Shown here in pieces: positions 45,083-54,273 of a DNA stretch of 64,000 bases. How positions within the stretch are numbered: the first letter of the stretch is position 1; every line of letters starts with the position of its first letter. The position numbers were made by a program, and so were the translations under genes. Origin of the DNA: Rhizobium laguerreae (lineage in GTDB: Bacteria > Pseudomonadota > Alphaproteobacteria > Rhizobiales > Rhizobiaceae); the NCBI RefSeq assembly GCF_002008165.1, contig NZ_MRDM01000009.1, forward strand, positions 186,001 through 250,000, given 5' to 3'. The notes below the pieces were generated by a model, which searched no databases, was not told where the DNA came from, and worked only from the letters and a program-made list of their open reading frames with translations.

Positions 45083-46345
45083 TTAGTGGCTCTCCGATGC
45101 GGGAGCGGGAGAGTGGCCGGCAATGCTCTTGCGAACGTGACGAACTGCCGCCCAAACGGCGAAGAGCACGAGCGGGATGGCGCCGAGAACGGCGAGCTTC
45201 GTCACGTGCGGATCGACCCCCAATTCGGAGATGCTTTCCAGGCAGATCTTTGCGAGGCCAACGGTGTAATAGGTGATGGCGATGACGGAGAAGCCTTCGA
45301 CCGCCTGCTGGATATGCACCTGGATGCGCGCCCGCTCTTCCATTGATGTCAGCAGCGACGCGTTCTGATCTTCGAGTTGAACCTGCACGGTGGTTCTGAG
45401 CAGGTCTCCAGCTAGGCTCACACGTTCGGCCAGTTCATCAAGGCGACGTTCGGCGGCGTGAACCGCGCGGACGGCCGGCTGAAAGCGCCGGTCGATGAAG
45501 GTGCCGATCCGCTGGCGCTGCTCGACGCGCTCCTCGCGCAGCTCCGACGATCTGCTTGCGACAATCTCGGCATAGGCTTTCGTCGCACCGAAGCGGTGAC
45601 GGGCGAGAGCGGAGAAATTGAGCACATCCGACGAGAGCTTGGTGACCTCGGAAAGCAGGGCTTTGTCGACCTTGACCGCACTCTGCATATGCGAGATCAG
45701 CAGGTCGAGGCGCCGGTCGAAGACGGAAAGCTTCGACACCGTCTCGCGTGCCATCGGCAAGGCCAGCAGCGCCATCATCCGGTACGTCTCGATCTCCAGG
45801 AAACGCCTGACCATGCGGCCGGTGCGATAGGCGTTGAGGTTGCGGTTGAAGAACAGGAATTCGACGAAGCCGCTGTCGGTCAGCCGGAAGTTCGAATGCA
45901 CTTCCGCATCGCCGCCGCCGACCTGCGAGGCGACATAGTCGAGCTTCGGTTTTTCCGGGCGCTGCCCGTCCTTTTCGTCCCGCACCAGTACCCGGACCGC
46001 CGCGATGACCTTGCCGTCGATCTGACGGCAGCAGGCCTGAAACGCTTCGGGGGGATTGCTGCCAGGTTCGGCCGATGCGGGAACGACGAAAGTAAGGGTC
46101 AGGAACTCGGTATGCGCCTCCCACTTCAGCCGACCGTCGCCGATGCGGCCGATACCGTGGTTGCCCTCGCGAGTCGTGGAGACATCCTCCAGTCCCGGCA
46201 GGGAATTGGGTATCTGAGGAGGGGCATTCTCGCCGACGATGGCGACGTGCCACACATCCGTGTCGCCGTCGAAGTAAAGCGACGGCCGCGCGTGGAGCTC
46301 GTTGTGAAGTTCCCTTCGCAGCGGATGCTCGGAGCCCATCGGCAT
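45083..46345 (-). CDS. DUF3422 family membrane-anchored protein
   Basis: The 420-residue product matches DUF3422: it starts HPLRRELHNELHARPSLYFD, has LDYVASQVGGGDAEVHSNFR and FLEIETYRMMALLALPMARE, and ends with long helices and two C-terminal membrane segments near residues 340-360 and 380-400. The family is common in proteobacteria and has no known function. It stands alone between the chemoreceptor and locus C. The start at 46345 has a modest ribosome site; a second ATG two codons later is possible. Confidence 0.85.
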   Translation of the reverse strand: MPMGSEHPLRRELHNELHARPSLYFDGDTDVWHVAIVGENAPPQIPNSLPGLEDVSTTREGNHGIGRIGDGRLKWEAHTEFLTLTFVVPASAEPGSNPPEAFQACCRQIDGKVIAAVRVLVRDEKDGQRPEKPKLDYVASQVGGGDAEVHSNFRLTDSGFVEFLFFNRNLNAYRTGRMVRRFLEIETYRMMALLALPMARETVSKLSVFDRRLDLLISHMQSAVKVDKALLSEVTKLSSDVLNFSALARHRFGATKAYAEIVASRSSELREERVEQRQRIGTFIDRRFQPAVRAVHAAERRLDELAERVSLAGDLLRTTVQVQLEDQNASLLTSMEERARIQVHIQQAVEGFSVIAITYYTVGLAKICLESISELGVDPHVTKLAVLGAIPLVLFAVWAAVRHVRKSIAGHSPAPASESH

Positions 46346-46703
46346 GGAAATGCACCTCTATAAGGTAGACAGTCGGTGGGTCGCCGGATGTAACCGGGTT
46401 GCCGGCATGTGTGAGTTGACCATGGTGCCTGCGAGCCGGCGAAGGCTGACAACGCCTATAACCTCTCTCGAACCGCGTGTCACCATACCTTCGCCAGTCG
46501 CCGCCGTTCCCAGCATCGCGTCGCGGAACTGGCGACGCTACCTTTCCTTGCGGCAGTTGTAGCGTGGTTCAGATCGTCGACAATTGGAAACCGATCAAAG
46601 TTTCGGAGAGGACGCCAGGCAGAAGCAAAAAACGATCAGCCACGGCCCGTTGCGAGGCCGTGGCTGATGCAGCGCGCAATCTGTGGGAGACAGGCGCGGC
46701 CGG
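46346..46703. other. Intergenic region between the DUF3422 gene and locus C
   Basis: These 358 bases contain the DUF3422 promoter region at the left and, at the right, the terminator of the locus C binding-protein gene. No convincing coding frame or further palindrome was seen. Confidence 0.6.
46622..46668 (-). terminator. Intrinsic terminator of the locus C binding-protein gene
   Basis: A perfect 13-bp stem ATCAGCCACGGCC (46635-46647) pairs with 46656-46668 over an 8-base loop. On the minus strand it is followed by a run of six T. It lies 36 bases after the binding-protein stop. Confidence 0.92.
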
Positions 46704-47990
46704 TTACTTGTTGGCGGCGAGCGCCACGTTGACCTTGTCGACGTCCGCGCTCATCGCCTTGAAGGTCTCGTCGAGGGAAAGCTCGCCGACGATCAGCTGG
46801 CTCATCCTCTGGACGATGAGCTGATAGATGGCCGAGGATCCCTTGAGGCGTTCCAGGTCTCGAGCTGCCTGCGGCACGCTATTGCGGCTTGCAAGGAAGA
46901 CGGCCATCGCCTCCTTGGCATTCTTGCTCTCGAGCTTGTATTGCGGGTCCTTGATGTCGGCGCCCGTCAGGACGACGTAGTTCTCAGCGATTTCACGCTG
47001 GACCTTTTCAGAGCCGAGGAACTCGATGAAGGCGGCCACGGCCTCCGGAGACTTGGTGCGCTTGAAGCCGACGATCGCGGTGCCACCCGGCATCGCGTAG
47101 CAACCGGCATCGCCGCAGGGGGCGCTGATCGCCGTCCAGTCGAAGGCGTCGCCGATCTTCTTCTGGAACGGATTGACCATCCAGTTGCCCGCGAGATAGG
47201 TCACGACGTTGCCGTTGACGAATTCATCGCCCATGTTCTTATACTGGGTTCCGCCGGCAGCACCCCACATTTCCTTGGGGAAGGAGCCGTCCTTCGTCCA
47301 GCCGTAGAGATCCGTGACATAGCGCTTGGCGGCATCGTCGGGGAAGAAGAACTTGCCGTCCTTGACGTAGTTCGAACCGTAGGAGAATGCCGCGCCGGAG
47401 AAGCGATGGCCCGAGCGATCCATCGTGAAGGGGATCTGAGCGCCGGTCGCCTTGGCGACGCGCGCCGAGGCTTCGACGATATCCTTCAGCGTGGCGGTGG
47501 GCTTCGGAAGCGGTTCGCCGGCCTGTTCGAACAGCGTCTTGTTGACGAAGGGCAGGTTGAAGGTTTGCGACGCGATATAGCCGTTGATCGACTGCGGATC
47601 GTTGACGCCGGGGAAGCGAAGCGTGTTCAGGCTGTCGCCGTGCAGCTTGGCGAAACCGTCCGGGTCCTTCATGTAGGGACGCATGTCGAGGTAATAGGGC
47701 GCAAGCTGCCAGTCGGTGATCTTGGCGATGTCAGGGCCTTCGCCGACGGCAAGCTGTACCGGCAGCTGTTTGGCGACCGCATCATAGCCCGAAGAGACGA
47801 AGTTGACCTTGACGTCGGGATGCGCCGCCTCGAATTCCTTGCTGAGCGCTTCCATCCGCTCGACGTAAGCCTGGTCGTCGTCGGTGAACAGAAAGGTGAT
47901 TGTCTTGGTTTCTGCCATGGCCGCGCCGGCCCATGCGAAAGAAACGGTTGCCAACGCCAGTGCGACGGCCCCTGAGAGATAGGTTTTCAT
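46704..47990 (-). CDS. ABC transporter sugar-binding protein, locus C
   Basis: The 428-residue product is a family 1 solute-binding protein with a signal peptide (VALALATVSFAWAGAAMA-ETK) and mature start TKTITFLFTDDDQAYVERME. It captures the oligosaccharide for the locus C permeases, encoded 6 kb away on the other strand. GGGAGG lies six bases before ATG 47990; ATG 47996 would touch that site. It is transcribed divergently from the enzyme and transporter operon, alone, with its own terminator. Two palindromic operators lie in the shared promoter region. Confidence 0.9.
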   Translation of the reverse strand: MKTYLSGAVALALATVSFAWAGAAMAETKTITFLFTDDDQAYVERMEALSKEFEAAHPDVKVNFVSSGYDAVAKQLPVQLAVGEGPDIAKITDWQLAPYYLDMRPYMKDPDGFAKLHGDSLNTLRFPGVNDPQSINGYIASQTFNLPFVNKTLFEQAGEPLPKPTATLKDIVEASARVAKATGAQIPFTMDRSGHRFSGAAFSYGSNYVKDGKFFFPDDAAKRYVTDLYGWTKDGSFPKEMWGAAGGTQYKNMGDEFVNGNVVTYLAGNWMVNPFQKKIGDAFDWTAISAPCGDAGCYAMPGGTAIVGFKRTKSPEAVAAFIEFLGSEKVQREIAENYVVLTGADIKDPQYKLESKNAKEAMAVFLASRNSVPQAARDLERLKGSSAIYQLIVQRMSQLIVGELSLDETFKAMSADVDKVNVALAANK

Positions 47991-48002
47991 TTTCATCCTC
48001 CC

Positions 48003-48018
48003 ATGAAAACATTTTCAT
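48003..48018. promoter_or_regulatory. Candidate LacI operator proximal to the locus C binding-protein gene
   Basis: ATGAAAACATTTTCAT is a 16-bp palindrome except for the central pair and almost equals the site at 48144-48159. It lies 12 bases upstream of the binding-protein start, so a bound repressor would block its transcription. Confidence 0.7.
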
Positions 48019-48143
48019 CAATCGCGGCATCAGCCATCGATAAATCAATTTCATATACTTGACATTCGTTCCGTCAAGCTATTTTCTGCGGCAATAGCGA
48101 TGTTTTTGAGCAATTTGCAAAATTAGCGCGCACAAATAATCTA

Positions 48144-48159
48144 ATGAAAATATTTTCAT
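48144..48159. promoter_or_regulatory. Candidate LacI operator proximal to the locus C enzyme operon
   Basis: ATGAAAATATTTTCAT is a perfect 16-bp palindrome 22 bases before the GTG of the 840-residue protein gene. Together with 48003-48018 it frames the divergent promoter region, centres 141 bases apart. The locus C LacI-type regulator is the likely ligand. Confidence 0.75.
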
Positions 48160-48181
48160 AAGATTGCGGAGGAGGCGGTCT

Positions 48182-50704
48182 GTGAAAACGGAATACATCA
48201 AGCAGCCGGATGGGATGGCGCCAGCATACAGCGTGGCCGAGGGGCAGACGATCACGGCATGGGCCGTTTCCGGCCTCATCGCCAGCTATTTTCCCGGCGA
48301 GCCGGCGCCGGCCGAAGACCGCGTGAACTATCGTTTCATCAACGGCTTCGTCGATGTCGGCGACCTGCCCTGCCGCAAGGCCTTCTGGTCGAGCATGGTG
48401 GGGCGGCCGCTACTACCCGACACCGCTTGGCCGACCGAAAGCCTCAATCTTCCCGGCTCGAACCGCCGTGTCGAGTTCACCGGCTTCTGGCACGTGCCGA
48501 CGCATCTCAGGCGATGGCTGAAGGGCACGTTCAGGACGGAGACTGCGCGAACGCTCAATCTCAGACTGAAGACCTGCGGCGGCGTCCGCATATGGGTCAA
48601 CGGACAGGAGGCGGTGCGCTTCGAACCCTTCAAGCGCAACACCGAGAGCACAACCGACATAAAGCTGGCGCTGGACGCCGGCGACAACCAGATTCTCGTC
48701 CACACCGAAGACCTGGCCGAGCGCGACACGACGTGGTTCTTCGAGCTCGAGATGCTGGACGGCGAGCCGCTTAGCGTGCTGCTGCCTGTATCGCTTGATC
48801 AGGATGAGGTCCGCGAGCTGGAAGCCCTTGCGCCCGGCGTGCGTCCGGCCCGCGACGTCTTCGTCAATCAGCCGCTGGAGATCATCTTCGGCACCGCGCC
48901 CGAACGCGACTTGCCTGTCGAGATCAAGGTCGTCGGCCATGGCCACGAGCGGCCCGTTCTCGCGCACTCCCGATTGACGCTCAAGGCCCATCAGAGCAGT
49001 CTCACGGCCGACGATGTCTGCGGCATTCCGGACGGTTATCACGGCGTGCATATGATGATCGGCAGCGGCACGGGTTCGGTTACGCGGGTCATCGATGCCG
49101 CCTTCATGAGCAGCATTTCTCCGTTGCCATCAGAGGCGTCGCTTGCCGCCCGCAAGCGGCAGGCGCTGGAATACAGCGCCCGCTTCGGCGCCAACCGCGT
49201 CGGGCGCCTGATCGCCATGATGGAAACCGGCCATCACGACCAGGAAAGCTTCGACCGCATCATCGACGCGACGCTCGCCTCCATCGATGCGCGGGAGGAT
49301 TGCTCGGATTTCATCATGGTGCCGCTGTTGTGGCTGCTCGGCGCCTATGCCGACCGGATGCCCGATGCCGTGGTCGCTCGCATCCGGCATTCCGTCCGCT
49401 CCTATCGTTACTGGGTCGACGAGCCGGGCAACGACGCGATGTGGTTCTGGAGCGAGAACCACGTGCTCTGCTTCCATGCGAGCCAGCTGCTGGCGGGACT
49501 TCTCCTGCCCGACGAGGTGTTTTCGGCCTCGGGCAGGACGGGGCGTCAGCAGGCGGAACTTGGCCGCGAGCGGCTCGGGCGCTGGTTCGACAGCGTCGAA
49601 GCCCATGGCTTGGCGGAGTGGAACTCGGCGGCCTATTACCCGATCGACTTTATCGGCCTGCTGGCGCTGGAGCGCTGGGCCGAGACAAAGATATCGGCGC
49701 GCGCCCGCGCCCAGATCGATCTCATCTTCCGGATGATCGCCCTTCATACGCTCGCAGGCGTTCCGGCCGGATCGCAGGGCCGTGCATACGACAAGGAACT
49801 GCGTGCCGGCCCGCTGACCGAGCTTGCGCCTTTTGCCCAGGTCGCATTCGGAACCGGCTGGCTGAACAATGGTGTCGCGGCATTGACCATGTTCTGCGCC
49901 GGCGGCTACGAGCCGCCCGCCGATCTGGCTGAGCTTGCGGCGCTCACCCGGGCAAGAAGCGTCGAGGCGCGTTACAGCCAGGGGCTTGAGAGCGCAAAAC
50001 TCGCGCTGTTCAAGAACGAGGCGGCGCAGCTTTCGACGGTCGTCGATCACAAGACCGGCCAGAAGGGCCACCAGCAGCATGTCCTCGACATCCGGCTGGC
50101 CGGCCATCCGATGGCGAGGCTGTGGGTCAACCATCCCGGCGAGGACGACCCCTGGGGCAATCAAAGGCCGTCCTATTGGGCCGGCAACGGCATCCTGCCG
50201 CGCGTTGCCCAGCATCGCGACGTCGCTCTGCTGATCGAGGATACAAGCGACGCACGCCACGCATGGACGCACGCCTATATCGGCCGCGACGGGCTGGACG
50301 AACTCATCATCGAAGAAAAGTGGCTCATCGCGCGATCGGGTGGGGGATTTTCCGCCCTCTGGGCGTCGAACGGCCTGGAGCTGATCACCGATGGCCCGAC
50401 CGCCGGCCGCGAGGCGCGCTCCTACGGGCCGCTTTGCGGCTGGGCTGGTATCGTCGGATGCGGCAACGACGATGCCTTCAAGACGTTCGTCGAACGCCTG
50501 GGCCAGACGACGGTTTCCTTCGATCCCGAGCTTCGGCGTCTCTCCCTGACGCCGCCGGGCGGCCCGGCGATCGACCTCTCCTATGCCGACGGTCTTACGA
50601 TCGGCGGCGAGGCGAGGCCCTTCACGCATGATCAGCCGCACCCGATCCTCACCTACGACAGTGCAGCCTCCGGCACCGGCACTGACGGGCCGTTCTACTC
50701 CTAA
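48182..50704 (+). CDS. Unidentified 840-residue protein, candidate toroid/beta-sandwich lyase
   Basis: GTG 48182 with GGAGGAGG upstream gives 840 residues. I do not recognise a named family. Residues ~95-200 look like a galactose-binding-type sandwich (TLNLRLKTCGGVRIWVNGQE). Residues ~320-600 are helical, with WFWSENHVLCFHAS at 421-433 (N426, H427, H432) and EWNSAAYYPIDF at 479-490, reminiscent of Asn/His/Tyr sets in toroid lyases. The C-terminal ~230 residues are beta-rich. No signal peptide is seen, so it is probably cytoplasmic. It heads the operon with GH105 and GH28 (gaps 17 bases, then overlaps). A lyase or hydrolase acting on pectin-derived sugars is inferred, not shown. Confidence 0.75.
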   Translation: MKTEYIKQPDGMAPAYSVAEGQTITAWAVSGLIASYFPGEPAPAEDRVNYRFINGFVDVGDLPCRKAFWSSMVGRPLLPDTAWPTESLNLPGSNRRVEFTGFWHVPTHLRRWLKGTFRTETARTLNLRLKTCGGVRIWVNGQEAVRFEPFKRNTESTTDIKLALDAGDNQILVHTEDLAERDTTWFFELEMLDGEPLSVLLPVSLDQDEVRELEALAPGVRPARDVFVNQPLEIIFGTAPERDLPVEIKVVGHGHERPVLAHSRLTLKAHQSSLTADDVCGIPDGYHGVHMMIGSGTGSVTRVIDAAFMSSISPLPSEASLAARKRQALEYSARFGANRVGRLIAMMETGHHDQESFDRIIDATLASIDAREDCSDFIMVPLLWLLGAYADRMPDAVVARIRHSVRSYRYWVDEPGNDAMWFWSENHVLCFHASQLLAGLLLPDEVFSASGRTGRQQAELGRERLGRWFDSVEAHGLAEWNSAAYYPIDFIGLLALERWAETKISARARAQIDLIFRMIALHTLAGVPAGSQGRAYDKELRAGPLTELAPFAQVAFGTGWLNNGVAALTMFCAGGYEPPADLAELAALTRARSVEARYSQGLESAKLALFKNEAAQLSTVVDHKTGQKGHQQHVLDIRLAGHPMARLWVNHPGEDDPWGNQRPSYWAGNGILPRVAQHRDVALLIEDTSDARHAWTHAYIGRDGLDELIIEEKWLIARSGGGFSALWASNGLELITDGPTAGREARSYGPLCGWAGIVGCGNDDAFKTFVERLGQTTVSFDPELRRLSLTPPGGPAIDLSYADGLTIGGEARPFTHDQPHPILTYDSAASGTGTDGPFYS

Positions 50705-50721
50705 AAACATAGGTCTCCAGC

Positions 50722-51816
50722 ATGAACACAACATCTGTCGATAACGCCGCCCTCCTGACGACGATCGATCGCGTGGCAACGGCTTTCAGCCGGCTCAGAG
50801 GCATCAAGGAAGGTCTCGTGACGGGAAATTCCGCCTCCGGAATCCAGTTCGACGAATGGGACTGGGAAGTCGGCGTCGGCCTTTACGGCTTCCTGCGGCG
50901 CGCCATTTCCACCAATGATCAGAAAGCGCTGCAGGAGCTCGTCGCCTGGTATGCCGGCCAGATCGAACGCGGCCTACCGCCGCGCCAGATCAACAGCACG
51001 GCGCCGATGCTGCCGCTGGCGATCCTCGTCCAGCATGTCGACCGTCCCGATTTTCGTGCTCTCGTCGAGGACTGGGCCGAATGGCTCGTCAAGGAACTGC
51101 CGAAGACCGAAGACGGCGGCTTTCAGCACGTCGTCAAGGAGCGTCTCAATGACGGCGAATTGTGGGACGATACGCTGTTCATGGCCTGCCTGTTTCTCGC
51201 CCGGGCCGGCGTGCTCTGCGAACGCAGCGAATGGATCGACGAAGCCGTCTATCAATTCGTGATCCACACCCGCTACCTCTCCGATCCGGTCAGCGGGCTC
51301 TGGTATCACGGCTGGACCTTCAACGGACGGCACAATTTTGCCAATGCCTTCTGGGCGCGCGGCAATGCCTGGATCACCGTCGCCATCCCCGAACTCTTCG
51401 ATCTTGTTCCGACGCTCGGCGAGAAGGACCGGCGGTTCCTTTCGAATGTCCTCGTCAGCCAGGTGCGTTCGCTCAAGGCATACCAGCGGCCGGACGGGAT
51501 GTTCACGACGCTTCTGGACGATCCGTCCTCGCCGCTGGAAACCTCGGCCACGGCAGGCATCGCCTATGGCATATTGCGCGCCGTCGATGCCGGCATTCTC
51601 GACAAGGACGACAGGGCCTATGCGGAGCGCGCGCTTGCGGCGGTGCTGGCGCAGATCGACGAGGAAGGTGTCGTCCACGGCGTCTCCGACGGCACGCCGA
51701 TGGGTCATGACCTCGATTTCTACCGGCGCATCCCCAATGTGCCGACGCCTTACGGCCAGGCGCTGACCATGCTGCTCCTGACGGAAGTCCTCCTCGAGAA
51801 CGGCCATCGCCAATGA
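50722..51816 (+). CDS. GH105 unsaturated rhamnogalacturonyl/uronyl hydrolase
   Basis: The 364-residue product matches family 105 (YteR-like): FDEWDWEVGVGLYGFLRRAI near residues 43-62, GELWDDTLFMACLFLARAG with the key Asp pair at 149-150, GLWYHGWTFNGRHNFANAFW and RGNAWI. These enzymes remove the 4,5-unsaturated galacturonate left by rhamnogalacturonan or pectin lyases. No signal peptide is present. It lies 17 bases after the 840-residue protein gene and overlaps the GH28 gene by four bases. Its presence implies that a lyase works upstream of it. Confidence 0.9.
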   Translation: MNTTSVDNAALLTTIDRVATAFSRLRGIKEGLVTGNSASGIQFDEWDWEVGVGLYGFLRRAISTNDQKALQELVAWYAGQIERGLPPRQINSTAPMLPLAILVQHVDRPDFRALVEDWAEWLVKELPKTEDGGFQHVVKERLNDGELWDDTLFMACLFLARAGVLCERSEWIDEAVYQFVIHTRYLSDPVSGLWYHGWTFNGRHNFANAFWARGNAWITVAIPELFDLVPTLGEKDRRFLSNVLVSQVRSLKAYQRPDGMFTTLLDDPSSPLETSATAGIAYGILRAVDAGILDKDDRAYAERALAAVLAQIDEEGVVHGVSDGTPMGHDLDFYRRIPNVPTPYGQALTMLLLTEVLLENGHRQ

Positions 51817-53177
51817 GCCCCGTGTCTATTGTCGCGATCGAACCGGCGGAGGGCGACGATACGGTCCGCCTGCAGGCGGCCATCGACGGCCTGTCGGCTT
51901 CGGGCGGCGGACGCATGGAGCTCATGGCCGGCATCCATGTCTGCCGGGGGCTCCAGCTCAGATCCGGCGTCGAACTGCATCTGGCCGCCGGCGCGATCCT
52001 GCGTCCCGTTCCGGACTATGCCGCCTATGCGCATACGAGTGTTTCGGTGATCGCCGAAAAATCGGACCGCGCCATGATCGTCGCCAAGGATGCGCGGCGG
52101 ATCAGCCTGACGGGGGCCGGCCGCATCGAAGCCGGCTGCGACAGCTTTATCGTGGGAGACGACGAGATTGTGGGAACCTTCATTCCGGCCGAATTTCGGC
52201 CCCGCGTCGTCGTCTTCGAGGGCTGCGCCGAGGTCGAGATCAGCTCCATCCATATCAGCCGCTCGCCGATGTGGACGCTGCACTTCGTCAACTGCACCGA
52301 TGTCGCGGTCAGGAACGTGACCATCGATAACGACCGCCGTCTTCCCAATACCGACGGCATCGTGCTGGATGCCTGCCGCGGCGCCGTCATCGAGGACTGC
52401 CGGATATCGACGGCCGACGACGGCATATGCCTGAAGACGAGCATCGGTCCTGATCGCGTCGCCATCGGGCGATGCGAAAACATTCTCGTCCGCCGCTGCG
52501 CCGTTCAGAGCCTCAGCTGCGCGCTGAAGATCGGCACGGAAACGCATGGCGACGTCACCAATGTCGTGTTCGAGGACTGCACCGCCTCATCCTCCAACAG
52601 GGCGCTGGGCGTCTTTTCGCGCGACGGCGGCCGGATATCGAACGTAAGGTTTTCGAGAATTGCGGTAGAGTGCCGCGAGACCCCCGATGGCTTCTGGGGC
52701 TCGGGGGAGGCGCTGACCGTCAATGTCGTCGACCGTGTTACGGAACGCACGGCAGGCGCCATCGAAAATCTCATCGTCGAGGACATCACCGGCCGGATGG
52801 AGGGGGCGATCACCGTTATTTCGACGTCGTCGGCCGGCATCCGGAACGCATCGCTGGCGCGTATCGCCATCGATCAGCAGCCTGGGCAGCTCGGCACGGC
52901 GCGATCCTACGACCTGCGTCCGACGAACGCGGACCTTTCCCCAAAAGCCGATGGCGGCGGCCGTGCGAATGCCTGGACCCTCGGGTCGGACGGCCGGGTG
53001 ATTGGTCTTGAGCACTATCCGGGAGGAATGCCGGCCGTCTACGTGGCTGATGTCACCGGGATCCTGATGAACGAGGTGCGGATCACGAGGCCGACACCGC
53101 TGCCGCAAGGCTGGAACAAAAACGACGCCGTCTTCGAAACGGCGGCACCTGATGGGAGTGGGACATGGCAGAACTGA
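51813..53177 (+). CDS. GH28 polygalacturonase-type glycosidase
   Basis: The 454-residue product is a right-handed beta-helix enzyme of family 28: LPNTDGIVLDACRGAVIEDC with NTDG at 179-182, STADDGICLKTS with the Asp pair at 202-203, and ALKIGTETHGDVTNVVFEDC with the conserved His region. These hydrolyse galacturonosyl or related links in pectin. No signal peptide is visible, which points to intracellular, probably exo-type trimming of imported oligomers. It overlaps the GH105 gene by four bases and the ATPase gene by 13 bases, so expression is tightly coupled. Confidence 0.9.
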   Translation: MSPVSIVAIEPAEGDDTVRLQAAIDGLSASGGGRMELMAGIHVCRGLQLRSGVELHLAAGAILRPVPDYAAYAHTSVSVIAEKSDRAMIVAKDARRISLTGAGRIEAGCDSFIVGDDEIVGTFIPAEFRPRVVVFEGCAEVEISSIHISRSPMWTLHFVNCTDVAVRNVTIDNDRRLPNTDGIVLDACRGAVIEDCRISTADDGICLKTSIGPDRVAIGRCENILVRRCAVQSLSCALKIGTETHGDVTNVVFEDCTASSSNRALGVFSRDGGRISNVRFSRIAVECRETPDGFWGSGEALTVNVVDRVTERTAGAIENLIVEDITGRMEGAITVISTSSAGIRNASLARIAIDQQPGQLGTARSYDLRPTNADLSPKADGGGRANAWTLGSDGRVIGLEHYPGGMPAVYVADVTGILMNEVRITRPTPLPQGWNKNDAVFETAAPDGSGTWQN

Positions 53178-54271
53178 AACTTTCCAACGTCAACAAGTCG
53201 TATGGCTCGGTCAAAGTCCTGCATGACGTCGAACTCGATATCAAGGACGGCGAGTTCGTCGTCTTCGTCGGTCCGTCGGGATGCGGCAAGTCGACCCTGC
53301 TGCGCGTCATCGCCGGCCTCGAAGAGGTGACGTCAGGCGCAATCGCGATCGGGGCGCGCGACGTCAGCGCACTCTCGCCGGCCGAGCGCAAGATCGCGAT
53401 GGTCTTCCAGTCCTATGCGCTCTATCCGCATATGAGCGTTCGCAAGAACCTTGCTTTCGGGCTGGAGAACCTGAAGTTCAAGCGTGCCGAGATCGAGGCG
53501 CGGATTGCCGAAGCTGCCAGGATGCTGGCGATCGAACCCTATCTGGATCGGCGTCCGAAGCAGCTTTCGGGCGGCCAGCGCCAGCGCGTGGCGATCGGCC
53601 GGGCCATCGTGCGCGAACCTGATATTTTCCTTTTCGACGAGCCGCTGTCCAATCTCGACGCTGCGCTACGCGTCCAGACCCGGGCCGAGATCACCAAGCT
53701 CCACCGCGACATCAAGACGACGATGATCTATGTCACGCATGACCAGGTCGAGGCGATGACGATGGCCGACAAGATCGTCGTGCTGCGCGCCGGGCGGGTC
53801 GAGCAGGTCGGAGCACCGCTGGACCTGTTCGACAGCCCGCGCAATCTCTTCGTCGCGGGCTTCCTCGGCTCGCCGCGCATGAACATCATCAAGGGCAAGG
53901 TATCAGGCGTCAGCGAAAGCGGCGTCACCATCGATGTCGGCAACGGCGGCAGCATCGTCAGCGATGTCGATCTCGCCGGCATTGCGGTCGGCCAGGCCGT
54001 TCTCGCCGGTATCCGGCCCGCGCATTTTTCACGCTCCAGCGAGCAGGGCCTGCCGTTCATCGTCCAGTATCACGAGGGCCTCGGCACCGAGACCTATGTC
54101 TATGGCAACCTTGCAGGTCGGGATGAGCAGATCATCATTCATGAGGCCGGCCATTTCGCGCCGGCGCCTGGTGATCACATCGTGATCGATGCCGCCCCGG
54201 GGCGGGTTCATCTGTTCGATCCCGAAAGCGGCCTGGCTTTTGCCCGGCGGCCCGGACAGGGGAGGCGCTGA
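53165..54271 (+). CDS. ABC transporter ATP-binding protein, UgpC/MsmK type, locus C
   Basis: The 368-residue product has Walker A GPSGCGKST, signature LSGGQRQRVAIGRA, Walker B IFLFDEPLSNLD and the H-loop YVTHDQVEAM, plus a C-terminal TOBE-like domain from about residue 235. It energises the locus C permeases. It starts inside the end of the GH28 gene and is followed two bases later by the first permease gene. It is a possible shared partner for the ATPase-less locus B importer. Confidence 0.93.
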   Translation: MAELKLSNVNKSYGSVKVLHDVELDIKDGEFVVFVGPSGCGKSTLLRVIAGLEEVTSGAIAIGARDVSALSPAERKIAMVFQSYALYPHMSVRKNLAFGLENLKFKRAEIEARIAEAARMLAIEPYLDRRPKQLSGGQRQRVAIGRAIVREPDIFLFDEPLSNLDAALRVQTRAEITKLHRDIKTTMIYVTHDQVEAMTMADKIVVLRAGRVEQVGAPLDLFDSPRNLFVAGFLGSPRMNIIKGKVSGVSESGVTIDVGNGGSIVSDVDLAGIAVGQAVLAGIRPAHFSRSSEQGLPFIVQYHEGLGTETYVYGNLAGRDEQIIIHEAGHFAPAPGDHIVIDAAPGRVHLFDPESGLAFARRPGQGRR

Positions 54272-54273
54272 AC

